DNA from: a virus
Reading direction: 5' to 3' (one strand)
Length of the DNA: 26,030 nucleotides
Virus record (IMG/VR): IMGVR_UViG_3300024999_000350
Location: 1 to 26,030 of that record
Shown here: positions 12,555 to 20,255 of the stretch, piece by piece
How the letters are laid out: each line of letters opens with the position of its first letter
Numbering within the stretch: the stretch's first letter is position 1
The notes under the pieces: generated by a model
What the model was told of the DNA's origin: nothing
Databases searched by the model: none
Seen by the model: the letters and a program-made list of their open reading frames with translations, nothing else
Program-made: the position numbers and the translations under genes

Positions 12555-13454
12555 ATGTTTATTAAGTTTAGGAATTTACGCCCATTTATGGATGAGGTAG
12601 ATAGCGGAGGCGGTGGTGTCGCTACATCGCAGGAGTCGAGTGAATCAACGGAGTCCACAGAATCAACTACGGATACCTCGGAGCAATCGACAGATTCCAC
12701 AGAGTCTACTACAGACCAAAGTGAAGGAACAACTGATAAGCCAACTGAGGTAGAGAAGCCCAAGCAAACTCCTGAGCAAGACAGAGCTTATGCAGACCTT
12801 CGACGGAAGGCTGAGGCGGCAGAACGTCTTGTCGCAGAAACAAAGGAACAGCATCAAAGGGATATTCAGATCGCCAAGAAGTTCGGGAAGTACGGCGTTT
12901 ATTCCGATGCTGATGTAGCACAGAAGTACGGTCAGTCGCATGGCATCCAGAACATTGCTCAGTTTGAAGAGGCTCTAAGGCGCGAGGAATATGCTGCTAA
13001 TGGAATCGATCCCGACATGGTAAAGAAGCTTGTAGATGAGCACCCAGACCTTCAGGCAGCTAGGGAATTTAAGCAAGCTGCTATTCGGGCACAGGAGGAC
13101 AACTTCCTCGTTAGTTCGTTTGACGAGCTGACAAAGGAGTATTCGGACATAAAAAAAGTCGATGATGTCCCTCCTGATGTTTGGCGCAAATGGAGAAACG
13201 GTAGTACCGGGTTAACGCTGAGTGAGGCTTATCTCGTAGTTGAGAGAAAGAACATTGAGACGAGAAAAGTCGAGGCAGCTAAACAGGCGACATTGAACAA
13301 CCTTCAGTCTAAGGAACATGTTCGGGGCAATGGCAAGGGGTCCGAGGGGGAAACCGTCAGGATTCCCGATGATGTCATGGAAATGTACAAGAAGTTCAAT
13401 CCGGGTAAGAGTATGGATGAGTACAAGAAGCATTATAAAGCGAGTAAAAATTAA
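12555..13454 (+). CDS. Capsid scaffolding protein
   Basis: About 299 aa. After the start MFIKFRNLRPFMDEVDSGGGG comes a low-complexity Ser/Thr/Glu segment (about residues 25-62), then a charged, helical region (KAEAAERLVAETKEQHQRDI) and a basic C-terminus ending KKHYKASKN. A helical acidic body with a basic helix-turn-helix end is the usual scaffold layout, and the gene is followed by a decoration candidate and the major capsid protein. ATG at 12555 follows AAGGAGATTGAC; a longer frame from 12513 has no site. Sequence identity to known scaffolds cannot be judged by eye, so the call leans on position and composition. Confidence 0.7.
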   Translation: MFIKFRNLRPFMDEVDSGGGGVATSQESSESTESTESTTDTSEQSTDSTESTTDQSEGTTDKPTEVEKPKQTPEQDRAYADLRRKAEAAERLVAETKEQHQRDIQIAKKFGKYGVYSDADVAQKYGQSHGIQNIAQFEEALRREEYAANGIDPDMVKKLVDEHPDLQAAREFKQAAIRAQEDNFLVSSFDELTKEYSDIKKVDDVPPDVWRKWRNGSTGLTLSEAYLVVERKNIETRKVEAAKQATLNNLQSKEHVRGNGKGSEGETVRIPDDVMEMYKKFNPGKSMDEYKKHYKASKN

Positions 13455-13467
13455 GGAGTGGATTTAG

Positions 13468-13869
13468 ATGGCTTTTAAAGTAGTTGGTGGACTTAATGGA
13501 ACACAGGCACCTTTCGAGTATTTCCTTTTAACTGATAACGAGGGAGCAACCCTTGGTGAAGCGTTGTCGCAAACGTCTGGAAGATTGACAAAGTGTGCTG
13601 CAACCGGAGTGCCGGAGTTTATTGCAATGTGTGATCGTACTGCTGAGGCAACTTCCGTTACAGATTTACCAGTTATTCGGGTTACGGAGTTGCTGGAGTT
13701 TTCTACAAAGAGTATGGCGACTGTAGCCGTAACGTTGATCGGTACGAAAGTTACGTTGCATACTGACGGGTTGCTTTGCACCGGGACGAGTTCCAGTGGG
13801 GTGTTTGAGATTAGTGCAACCGATGGGGCGACGACTACTTCCAACGTGAAGGGCTATTTCCGCAGATAA
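13468..13869 (+). CDS. Putative head decoration protein (133 aa)
   Basis: ATG after AAGGAGTGGATTTAG. The product is mainly beta, with many Thr, Val and Gly (ATVAVTLIGTKVTLHTDGLL near residues 84-103) and few charges. It sits between scaffold and capsid genes, where many phages carry a decoration or cement protein. LPVIRVTELLEF near the middle supports a compact beta fold. No diagnostic motif seen, so this is a context-based call. Confidence 0.55.
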   Translation: MAFKVVGGLNGTQAPFEYFLLTDNEGATLGEALSQTSGRLTKCAATGVPEFIAMCDRTAEATSVTDLPVIRVTELLEFSTKSMATVAVTLIGTKVTLHTDGLLCTGTSSSGVFEISATDGATTTSNVKGYFRR

Positions 13870-13886
13870 GTTTAGTTGAATTAACG

Positions 13887-13917
13887 AGGGACTTCTCAAA
13901 TGAGGGGTCCTATTTTT
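13887..13917 (+). terminator. Terminator before the capsid gene
   Basis: An imperfect stem of about ten pairs with one bulge (AGGGACTTCTC with GAGGGGTCCT, loop AAAT) runs into TATTTTT. Confidence 0.55.
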
Positions 13918-13945
13918 ATGCACAAATTTAAAGGAGTGAGTTTAC

Positions 13946-14947
13946 ATGATTTTTAGTAAAGCAAGTGGAGTAAATGATTCGATCTATGGAAAAAGTCAAG
14001 AACCTATCAAGATGATGTTAGAACAAGCTGAAGAGGCTTTTCAGAAAATGTCCATCATTGATAAGGTGTTTTACATGGATGAGACTAAGGATTTCGCCAA
14101 TAAGTATACAAGCGAGACGAGTCTCTCGAATTTCCTACCTACCGGAGAGAATGGCAAGTATCCAGAATCCTCCATGCAGGAAGGTTACTCGAAGGTAATT
14201 GAGCCGATGACTTGGAAAAACCAATTTAGCGTAACTCAGGAAATGATTGAAGACGCTAAGTTTGGAAAGGTTAAAAGTCGCGCTTCTGCTTTCATGCTTT
14301 CTCATAATCGTACTAAAGAACAATTTGGCGCAGGAATTCTCAACAATGGGAACTTAACCACAATGAGTTTTGGAGGAAAGAATTTTGACATCTCCGGCGC
14401 AGATGGCAAGGCGATGTTTGCGGTTGATCATCCATCCATTACGGGTGGTACTGCTGCACAGTCTAACTTGTATAACGGTGCATTTTCTTACGATAACTTG
14501 TCGTATGCAGAAGAAAAGATGCACTATTTCAAAGACGAGGATGGCAATCTCTTAAGTTGTACACCTGACACAATTATTATCCCCGATAAGGCTAGTATTA
14601 AGAAATTGGTATTTGAGGCAATCGGGTCAGACATGAACCCCACCACCGCTAACAATGCCGCATCAATACACTTTGGAAGGTACAATATTATTTTCTCACC
14701 TTACCTTACGGCACTTGCTGGAACAACCGTAGGGCAAGAGTCGTGGATTCTCATGGACTCTGCATTCAACGAGGCATATCAAGCCCTCATTTGGCTTGAC
14801 CGTATTCCACTAACAACCAAGAGTTACATTGACGAAACCACGGATGCAAATATTATGGCCGGCCGCAGTCGCTATGCTGCTGCTTGTAATTCATGGAAGT
14901 GTATTCTCTGTTCTGCACCCGGTCTTTCCGGTGCATCAAGCTTCTAA
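13946..14947 (+). CDS. Major capsid protein
   Basis: 333 aa, ATG after AAGGAGTGAGTTTAC. Probable HK97-fold shell protein. Supporting points: the position after scaffold, a size typical of the class, an N-terminal helical arm (MMLEQAEEAFQKMSIIDKVF), an E-loop-like segment (NFLPTGENGKYPESS), and the common central block WKNQFSVTQEMIEDAKFGKV and KSRASAFMLSHNRTKEQFGA. The P-domain and A-domain are suggested by IIIPDKASIKKLVFEAIGSD and ILMDSAFNEAYQALIWLDRI. It has a cysteine-containing C-terminus (CNSWKCILCS). No separate protease domain is fused. Confidence 0.82.
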   Translation: MIFSKASGVNDSIYGKSQEPIKMMLEQAEEAFQKMSIIDKVFYMDETKDFANKYTSETSLSNFLPTGENGKYPESSMQEGYSKVIEPMTWKNQFSVTQEMIEDAKFGKVKSRASAFMLSHNRTKEQFGAGILNNGNLTTMSFGGKNFDISGADGKAMFAVDHPSITGGTAAQSNLYNGAFSYDNLSYAEEKMHYFKDEDGNLLSCTPDTIIIPDKASIKKLVFEAIGSDMNPTTANNAASIHFGRYNIIFSPYLTALAGTTVGQESWILMDSAFNEAYQALIWLDRIPLTTKSYIDETTDANIMAGRSRYAAACNSWKCILCSAPGLSGASSF

Positions 14948-14955
14948 TCCTAACG

Positions 14956-14985
14956 GGCGGGTAGAAATACTCGCCTTATCTTTTT
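14956..14985 (+). terminator. Terminator after the capsid gene
   Basis: GGCGGGTA, GAAA tetraloop, TACTCGCC (one G-T pair), then TTATCTTTTT. A strong intrinsic terminator after the most highly expressed gene. Confidence 0.8.
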
Positions 14986-15000
14986 GAGGAGGTAATTATA

Positions 15001-15519
15001 TTGGGAGTATCAAACTTTGATAAAATCGCAACTAAGGAAGGATTTATAGTCGGCACCCCAGGGGCAGAAGTCACAGTAGTCGGCACAGCTGGACAACTCT
15101 ATCAATCCGGCACAATCCTCACGGCAACCGCAGCAGAACTAAATCGTTCCACAAAGAAAGTAACAGGCGCACTCGCGGCCGTCGATACAGGCGGTGGAAT
15201 ATTCGCATGGGCAAACCCTGAAGCAGGAGCAATCCTAGTAACTCATGTAGTCCTAAATGTAACAACTAAAACTACCGGAGCATGTTCCATTGATGTTGGA
15301 ACTACTGCTACCAATGCAACAACTTCCAGCGACACCTTAATTGATGGCAAAGACATCGCTGCTGCAACAGGCATCTTCACCAACGATGAGAGCGCTGGAA
15401 CAAATGGCAAGCCATTTAAACGCCTTGCATCCGGCAAATGGGTAACAGGTTCGATGGTAGCTGGTGGAGCAACAGCAGGGCTTGTAGGCACTTATGAAAT
15501 CTATTACACAGCACTATAG
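15001..15519 (+). CDS. Putative head fibre/decoration protein (172 aa)
   Basis: TTG start after GAGGAGGTAATTATA. Gly/Ala/Thr-rich and beta-predicted. It contains LTATAAELNRS (about residues 40-50), a short motif common in phage fibre proteins near the shaft-to-head junction, then a jelly-roll-like C-terminus (VLNVTTKTTGACSIDVGTTA). It lies between capsid and adaptor genes, so a head decoration or head fibre is likely. Codons end in C or A more than in the neighbouring capsid gene. Confidence 0.55.
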   Translation: MGVSNFDKIATKEGFIVGTPGAEVTVVGTAGQLYQSGTILTATAAELNRSTKKVTGALAAVDTGGGIFAWANPEAGAILVTHVVLNVTTKTTGACSIDVGTTATNATTSSDTLIDGKDIAAATGIFTNDESAGTNGKPFKRLASGKWVTGSMVAGGATAGLVGTYEIYYTAL

Positions 15520-15544
15520 AGGGCTTAATTGCCCTCTTCTTCTT
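15518..15544 (+). terminator. Terminator overlapping the stop codon
   Basis: Perfect 7-bp stem AGAGGGC/GCCCTCT, loop TTAATT, then TCTTCTT. The left arm includes the last bases of the stop codon. Confidence 0.65.
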
Positions 15545-15554
15545 AGGAGGATTT

Positions 15555-15818
15555 ATGCAAGAATCACAAATCGACACATCAACAACAGAACGGCAACTAC
15601 TCTATGACATTCGCACAGAGATGCGTAAAACAAACGAACTACTCACTGTCATTATTAGCAGACAGGACACAGCAAAGCAGGATGCTCTAAACGACCTACT
15701 CTCAAAACTTCTCGAATCCCTAAACCCAATCGCGAAGGGCTTAGTGCAGAAAGAAGTTAATGTAGTAAAGCGAAAAGTAACACCAAAGAGGGGGAATACC
15801 ATTGCCAAGATTAAGTGA
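15555..15818 (+). CDS. Small coiled-coil protein (87 aa)
   Basis: ATG after TTAGGAGGATTT. Residues 12-60 (RQLLYDIRTEMRKTNELLTV and on to DLLSKLLESLN) form a clear amphipathic helix or coiled coil, followed by a basic tail (KRKVTPKRGNTIAKIK). Possibly a head completion or oligomerisation factor; no family recognised. It overlaps the next gene by 17 bases, so the two are coupled. Confidence 0.6.
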   Translation: MQESQIDTSTTERQLLYDIRTEMRKTNELLTVIISRQDTAKQDALNDLLSKLLESLNPIAKGLVQKEVNVVKRKVTPKRGNTIAKIK

Positions 15819-16347
15819 TGCACAAGGACATGAGATTGAGCTAGATGAAACAACAAACGGACTACCTATTATCACAACTGACCACGCTGCTGTCCATGAT
15901 AAGATGGGCTTTTCTGTCTCAGGTGTATTCGCATCCGTAGCAAATGGTGCAACTGTAAACTATGCGTTCAAGACTCCAACCGTAGCGAGTGGAAAGATTA
16001 TTCACCTCAAGGTAAAAGAGTTCTATGCGGCAGGTAATAATGTTAGGACAGACTTCTATGAAGCACCTACTAATGCCCCTACTAATGGGACTGATTTAGT
16101 GGCGTATAATCACAATCGAGTAGGGACTATACCTGCTACAACAATGCAAGCTATTAAAACCGCAATGGACCTTAATTTAACCGGTGCGCTGAATCTTGAA
16201 ACCCTTACATTTGGAAATAGTTCTGTTGTTAGGACTTCAGACATCGAGAGGGTATTGAATCCTGACACTTGGTATATTCGCACATTTACGAATGGTAGTG
16301 GAGCAACGGCTAGTATCAACTTCTTCAACTTCTGGTATGAGGAATAG
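15802..16347 (+). CDS. Beta-rich virion structural protein (181 aa)
   Basis: TTG start at 15802, about seven bases after GAGGGGGA, within the end of the previous gene. After a short polar N-terminus (SDAQGHEIELDETTNGLPII) come beta strands and the segment YEAPTNAPTNGTDLVAYNHN, a pattern seen in phage decoration or spike-like proteins, then a C-terminal strand FTNGSGATASINFFNFWYEE. It lies directly upstream of the adaptor gene. Exact role unknown; a capsid or tail surface protein is the best guess. Confidence 0.55.
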   Translation: MPRLSDAQGHEIELDETTNGLPIITTDHAAVHDKMGFSVSGVFASVANGATVNYAFKTPTVASGKIIHLKVKEFYAAGNNVRTDFYEAPTNAPTNGTDLVAYNHNRVGTIPATTMQAIKTAMDLNLTGALNLETLTFGNSSVVRTSDIERVLNPDTWYIRTFTNGSGATASINFFNFWYEE

Positions 16348-16358
16348 GAGGGGTGTAG

Positions 16359-17267
16359 ATGAATCTTGGAGAGATAAGGGATTTAGCATACAAGCTCGCC
16401 AATACCTACAGTGCAGACGGGCAGCTAGTCGCGCTATCTGACAATGCAGATGCCCGACTAGCTATGACTGATTTTATTAACACTGGTTATTACAAGAGTT
16501 TGCAATTTACACCAGTTGAGGCAGTCTATAGCATCACTCAAAAAAGCATACCAAATCTATTAAATATGTACTCTTCCTTTAATTTAGTTCAGCATTTGGA
16601 TGAGGATTACACGGTTACTGCAACAAGTGCAAAAAGTTATTACTTTGAAGCTGACAAGGATTGCGTAGTTTATATCGAGGAAAATATTGCGGGAGTGTGG
16701 ACCACTCTATCTACTATTACAGTTACCGGAATAACATCCTTTATTGAATACAAGGGACTAATCACTGCATCAAATGTATCTAATGATATCCGCATACGCT
16801 TTTCTGGAAATTATCCCTATAACATACGCCGAACAGCTTTGTATTTTTATTCCTTTGCGAGTGCTGATGATGTTCCTAAATTTAAGCCGTATATAAATTA
16901 TCCATTGCCAGCAGATTATATCTCGCTCAATAAGATTGTGGTTAACGGAGATGACAGAGAGCACAGCACACTCATTGACTACAGTATCGAGAAGAAAAAT
17001 TTAGTTTTGAACTATTTTTACTCAGGAAGCTTTGATGTTCATTACTTTAAAAGACCAAATCCATTAGCGTTAGACTCTGATATTCCGGAAACCCCTATAG
17101 AGAGTCATTCGTACTTGGCATATTTTTCAAGCGGAAGTTGGTTATTTAGTACGGGTCAGCAAGCTCAGGGGTTGACGCTTATTAACCAATTTGATTCCTT
17201 TATGACGGAATCTAGCCCATCAATTGATGAGCAAAACGGGACGATTGAGAACTTCAATAATTGGTAA
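16359..17267 (+). CDS. Head-tail adaptor (tail tubular protein A-like)
   Basis: 302 aa, ATG after AGGAGGGGTGTAG. The N-terminal MNLGEIRDLAYKLANTYSAD and ARLAMTDFINTGYYKSLQFT resemble the first helices of podovirus adaptor proteins. A beta-sandwich insert follows (SAKSYYFEADKDCVVYIEEN; IRIRFSGNYPYNIRRTALYF), and the C-terminal YPLPADYISLNKIVV and ESHSYLAYFSSGSWLFSTGQ fit a return to the helical core. It would sit between portal and the nozzle encoded at 18441-20255, the usual gene order. The HNH2 promoter -35 lies over its last codons. Confidence 0.6.
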   Translation: MNLGEIRDLAYKLANTYSADGQLVALSDNADARLAMTDFINTGYYKSLQFTPVEAVYSITQKSIPNLLNMYSSFNLVQHLDEDYTVTATSAKSYYFEADKDCVVYIEENIAGVWTTLSTITVTGITSFIEYKGLITASNVSNDIRIRFSGNYPYNIRRTALYFYSFASADDVPKFKPYINYPLPADYISLNKIVVNGDDREHSTLIDYSIEKKNLVLNYFYSGSFDVHYFKRPNPLALDSDIPETPIESHSYLAYFSSGSWLFSTGQQAQGLTLINQFDSFMTESSPSIDEQNGTIENFNNW

Positions 17268-17290
17268 TTATGCCTGAAAAGTGGTATAAT
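17261..17290 (+). promoter_or_regulatory. Promoter of the second HNH gene
   Basis: TTGGTA (17261-17266), an 18-bp spacer and TATAAT (17285-17290). The -10 block gtggtataatataagta (17281-17297) is identical over 17 bases to that of the first HNH gene (8158-8174), which shows common descent of the promoter and gene. Confidence 0.7.
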
Positions 17291-17294
17291 ATAA

Positions 17295-17369
17295 GTAGCG
17301 AATAGTAGGGAGTAGCTACCTTGCTATGGGGGATTTCCTAGTCCCCCGCGCTACGAAATGGCTAGGAAA
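17295..17369 (+). ncRNA. Structured 5' leader of the second HNH gene
   Basis: Three helices can be drawn: GTAGCG (17295-17300) with CGCTAC (17349-17354); TAG-AGG with CCT-CTA inside (about 17303-17325); and GGGGGA (17328-17333) with TCCCCC (17342-17347). The 8-nt loop of the last helix, TTTCCTAG, is perfectly complementary to CTAGGAAA at 17362-17369. A pseudoknot or a switch between two folds is therefore possible. Nothing similar precedes the first HNH gene, whose leader is about 15 nt. Not a family I can name; likely controls translation or transcription of the nuclease. Confidence 0.5.
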
Positions 17370-17395
17370 AAACCTTATAGGAAGGGTTGTTTTTT

Positions 17396-18406
17396 ATGTC
17401 TGAAATGAAGAGATGTTCAACTTGTAAACAGGAATTACCGGCAGATAGGATACATTTTCATTCAGCTGGCGATCGTAATGGAAGGTTGCGGTCTTCATGT
17501 AAAGAATGTGAAAAAATTAAACATGCCAAATCTAAGCCTTATAAGCCTGTTGCCAAGAAAGATCATAGGATATGCACGGCGTGTGGTATTGAATTCCCAG
17601 AGACGATTGAGTATTTTCAACTAAGAGCGCGGAGCGATAAATTTAGAAGTCTTTGCAAGGGTTGTATATCTAAACAAAAGGCCAAGAATTATCAAAACAA
17701 TCAGGAAAAGTTTATTGTTCGCTCAAAAATGTATTATTCGGAACACAAGGACAGAATGCGTAATTGGGGGAGGGAATATTACTACAGAAATAAAGAACGC
17801 ATAACGATTCAGCGCATCGAGAAGAGGGAAATATACTTAAATCGCTCTAGGTTATGGAGGGAAGCCAATAAAGAGTATATAGTCAAAAAGGGTAAGGAAT
17901 ACTACGATTCCCACAAAGAGTCAATATCTAAAACAGCTAAGATATATCGCATGAAAAATGAAAAGATTATTGCGTTTAAGAGGAGAATGAAGTTCGAGGA
18001 AAATCCAGAATTATATTTATCTAAGCGAAGAGCCTATTTTATTGAGAACAGGGAGAAAATTCGCTTCTATCATCATGGCAGAAGGGTCAGAATACGCGAA
18101 TTACCCAGTACATTAACTATCTCGCAATGGGATAGCATAAAATTAAGCTTCGACAACAAATGTTGTTATTGCGGTGAATCTAAACCTCTTGCTCAAGAAC
18201 ATTTTTTACCAGTAATAAGAGACGGGGAATATTCCCACAACAACATCCTGTGCGCTTGCCAATCTTGCAATAGCTCAAAGGGTACAAAGTCATTTTTTGA
18301 ATGGTATCCAAAGTTTAAACATTATTCAAAACGGCGTGAACGTAAAATACTAACCTTTTTGCACTACGAAAAAGATACTCATATTCAACAATTAGCACTC
18401 TTATAG
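17396..18406 (+). CDS. HNH homing-type endonuclease, second copy
   Basis: 336 aa paralogue of the protein at 8189-9109. Two zinc-finger units (C7/C10 with C35/C38; C60/C63 with C87/C90), a basic linker with repeated YY-x-x-NK/SHKE units (about 110-225), and an HNH core CCYC (C256, C259), QEH (H269), NN and CQSC (C288, C291) before NSSKG. The ends match too: ERKILTFLHY...QQLALL. ATG at 17396 follows AGGAAGGG by about ten bases; the site can lie in the loop of AAAAAACC/GGTTGTTTTTT. It is inserted between adaptor and nozzle genes with its own promoter and terminator. No RHH gene accompanies it. Confidence 0.85.
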   Translation: MSEMKRCSTCKQELPADRIHFHSAGDRNGRLRSSCKECEKIKHAKSKPYKPVAKKDHRICTACGIEFPETIEYFQLRARSDKFRSLCKGCISKQKAKNYQNNQEKFIVRSKMYYSEHKDRMRNWGREYYYRNKERITIQRIEKREIYLNRSRLWREANKEYIVKKGKEYYDSHKESISKTAKIYRMKNEKIIAFKRRMKFEENPELYLSKRRAYFIENREKIRFYHHGRRVRIRELPSTLTISQWDSIKLSFDNKCCYCGESKPLAQEHFLPVIRDGEYSHNNILCACQSCNSSKGTKSFFEWYPKFKHYSKRRERKILTFLHYEKDTHIQQLALL

Positions 18407-18418
18407 GGTGCTTTTCTT
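18394..18418 (+). terminator. Terminator of the second HNH gene
   Basis: AGCACTC, loop TTATA, GGGTGCT (T-G pair) and TTTTCTT. The loop and right arm include the stop codon. Confidence 0.7.
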
Positions 18419-18440
18419 ATGCGAAAATGGAGGTGATGAA

Positions 18441-20255
18441 TTGCAGATAAAGATCCCCAAGTTCGCTTCGACTTCTCGCGAGTTAACCTACTCTGACTTT
18501 TCAGGTGGACTAGACTACAGGTCAAATCCTAGTCTTTTGGCAATAAATAAAACGCCTGAGTGCCAAAACGTCCGCGTCCGTGACGGTACAATCGGTAAAA
18601 GACCAGGCTATTCCCGCCTATACCCCACTTCCCTTGGCACAGGTTCCATCAACGGAATATCCCCCTACGTCAAGGCATCTGGAACAAAATTTCGCCTAAT
18701 CGCATGGGGCACAAAACTTTACACCCAGGAGCTCAATAACCAACCAGTCGAACTCAAGGCAGGCCTAGCAAACGCTAAGGCTCATTTTTTTATCCTATCC
18801 GACACCCTGTATATACACAACGGCACCAACTACCTGTCCTTTAACGGTACTACCTGTGCTGATGTCGTCGGCTACATCCCCCTAGTCCTCATCGGTCGTT
18901 CACCAACGGGTTCCCCAAACTATGGTACCCCACGCGAATCTTTCAATATTATCTCCCCTGGCTTCCGTACCTCATTCTCCGCAACAGGCACGGCAACAGC
19001 CTACACCCTCCCATACACCTCTCTCGACGCAACAGCCATAACAGCCATAGTCAACGGCGTATCCATGGTCGAAACAACAAACTTCACAGTCAACCGTACA
19101 ACAGGAGTGGTTACTTTCAATATCGCTCCTGCTATCGGAATAGATAACGTCATAATCACAGCGTTCAAGGCATCGCTCACCACCCCTGCACTAATCCTTA
19201 ATTGCACTAAGGCCGAAGTTTACGGAGGCAAATCAGAAGCGACAGTATTCTTCTCCGGCAACCCAAACTATGCTGACTTAATATGGCACTCTCGCCTTTA
19301 CGGAGAAAACTACAACGCCGACTATTTCCCTGATGATGCAGTGCAAAAAGTACCGGGCAATGTCGCAGGACTAGCGCATATCTTCGACCTACTCTATGTT
19401 TCGCACAGCAAGGGTCATGGATACCTCTCCTATGCAGATGGCACATCCTACCCCATATTCCCCTATGCTGACATCAATCTTGAAAAGGGTAGCGACATAC
19501 CGGGTTCTATCCAAGAGGTCAACAACGCTGTCATATGCGCCTCTACGAGCAATGGAGTAATGCAAGTCCTATCGGATACTACTGTCAATAATCGCTTATC
19601 CATAAACGACATTAGCGACCTAGTAAATAAGTCAGGTTCAGGCAGAACAGACTTAGGTATCCTCATGGAAGGTAATCTAACGAACGCTATATCCTATAAC
19701 CATGATGGGTATTACGGACTCTACATTAATGATGTCTGCTACGTATGGGACTACAAACTCAACGCATGGCTATTCGACACGAACATTCCCGCATCATGCT
19801 TTGCTGTAATCGACAACACACTCTGCTTCGGAAGTAACACAGATGGCATCGTCTATCAATTCGACCCATTAATCGCAAATGATGATGGTGTAGCGATTGA
19901 CGCATGGTATGACTTGCGAGAGGAATGCGCTGGAACACCAAACATGGTTAAGGTGATTAATAGGATAGGTCTACTCGCCAAGCCAATGAGCAGGGGATCA
20001 ACGCTCGTCTCATTCCGTTCTCGCAAAAGCAATAGCGATGTCGTATTATCCATGCAGACGAGCGCATTTAGTTTTGTTGGCTTCTGTTTTGTTAACTTCA
20101 CATTCAACACATCATTCTTCCCTGTACTGAAGAGAAAACGAATGTCAAAACGAGCTAACTATTTTCAATTTAGATTTTCCAATAATGTACTTGATGAGGG
20201 GATGAGCGTTATTTCTCTCAATGTGCAGTACGACCAAGGAAGCGAGGTGCGATAA
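18441..20255 (+). CDS. Tail nozzle / tail tubular protein B-like
   Basis: 604 aa. TTG at 18441 follows GGAGGTGA; a longer frame to 18408 overlaps the HNH terminator. The N-terminus has SDFSGGLDYRSNPSLLAIN then ECQNVRVRDGTIGKRPGYSR, the opening typical of podovirus nozzle proteins (P22 gp10/T7 gp12-like functions). The body is made of repeated short beta blades (YNHDGYYGLYINDVCYVWDY; LFDTNIPASCFAVIDNTLCF). It forms the tube below the adaptor. Codons end in C much more often than in the adaptor gene, a sign of separate origin. The stop overlaps the fibre ATG by one base. Confidence 0.68.
   Translation: MQIKIPKFASTSRELTYSDFSGGLDYRSNPSLLAINKTPECQNVRVRDGTIGKRPGYSRLYPTSLGTGSINGISPYVKASGTKFRLIAWGTKLYTQELNNQPVELKAGLANAKAHFFILSDTLYIHNGTNYLSFNGTTCADVVGYIPLVLIGRSPTGSPNYGTPRESFNIISPGFRTSFSATGTATAYTLPYTSLDATAITAIVNGVSMVETTNFTVNRTTGVVTFNIAPAIGIDNVIITAFKASLTTPALILNCTKAEVYGGKSEATVFFSGNPNYADLIWHSRLYGENYNADYFPDDAVQKVPGNVAGLAHIFDLLYVSHSKGHGYLSYADGTSYPIFPYADINLEKGSDIPGSIQEVNNAVICASTSNGVMQVLSDTTVNNRLSINDISDLVNKSGSGRTDLGILMEGNLTNAISYNHDGYYGLYINDVCYVWDYKLNAWLFDTNIPASCFAVIDNTLCFGSNTDGIVYQFDPLIANDDGVAIDAWYDLREECAGTPNMVKVINRIGLLAKPMSRGSTLVSFRSRKSNSDVVLSMQTSAFSFVGFCFVNFTFNTSFFPVLKRKRMSKRANYFQFRFSNNVLDEGMSVISLNVQYDQGSEVR

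Noticed and set aside
12630-12730. Tandem DNA repeat array in the scaffold gene
   Set aside because: The repetition comes from Ser/Thr/Glu codons in a low-complexity protein segment and has no fixed period.
13464-13844. 126-codon minus-strand frame opposite the decoration gene
   Set aside because: It mirrors a clear plus-strand gene with a good ribosome-binding site; a codon-bias shadow.
17295-17395. HEARO/omega-RNA of an IscB-type system
   Set aside because: An RNA before an HNH gene suggests it, but the protein has N-terminal zinc fingers and no RuvC parts, so it is not IscB. The leader is also shorter than such RNAs.
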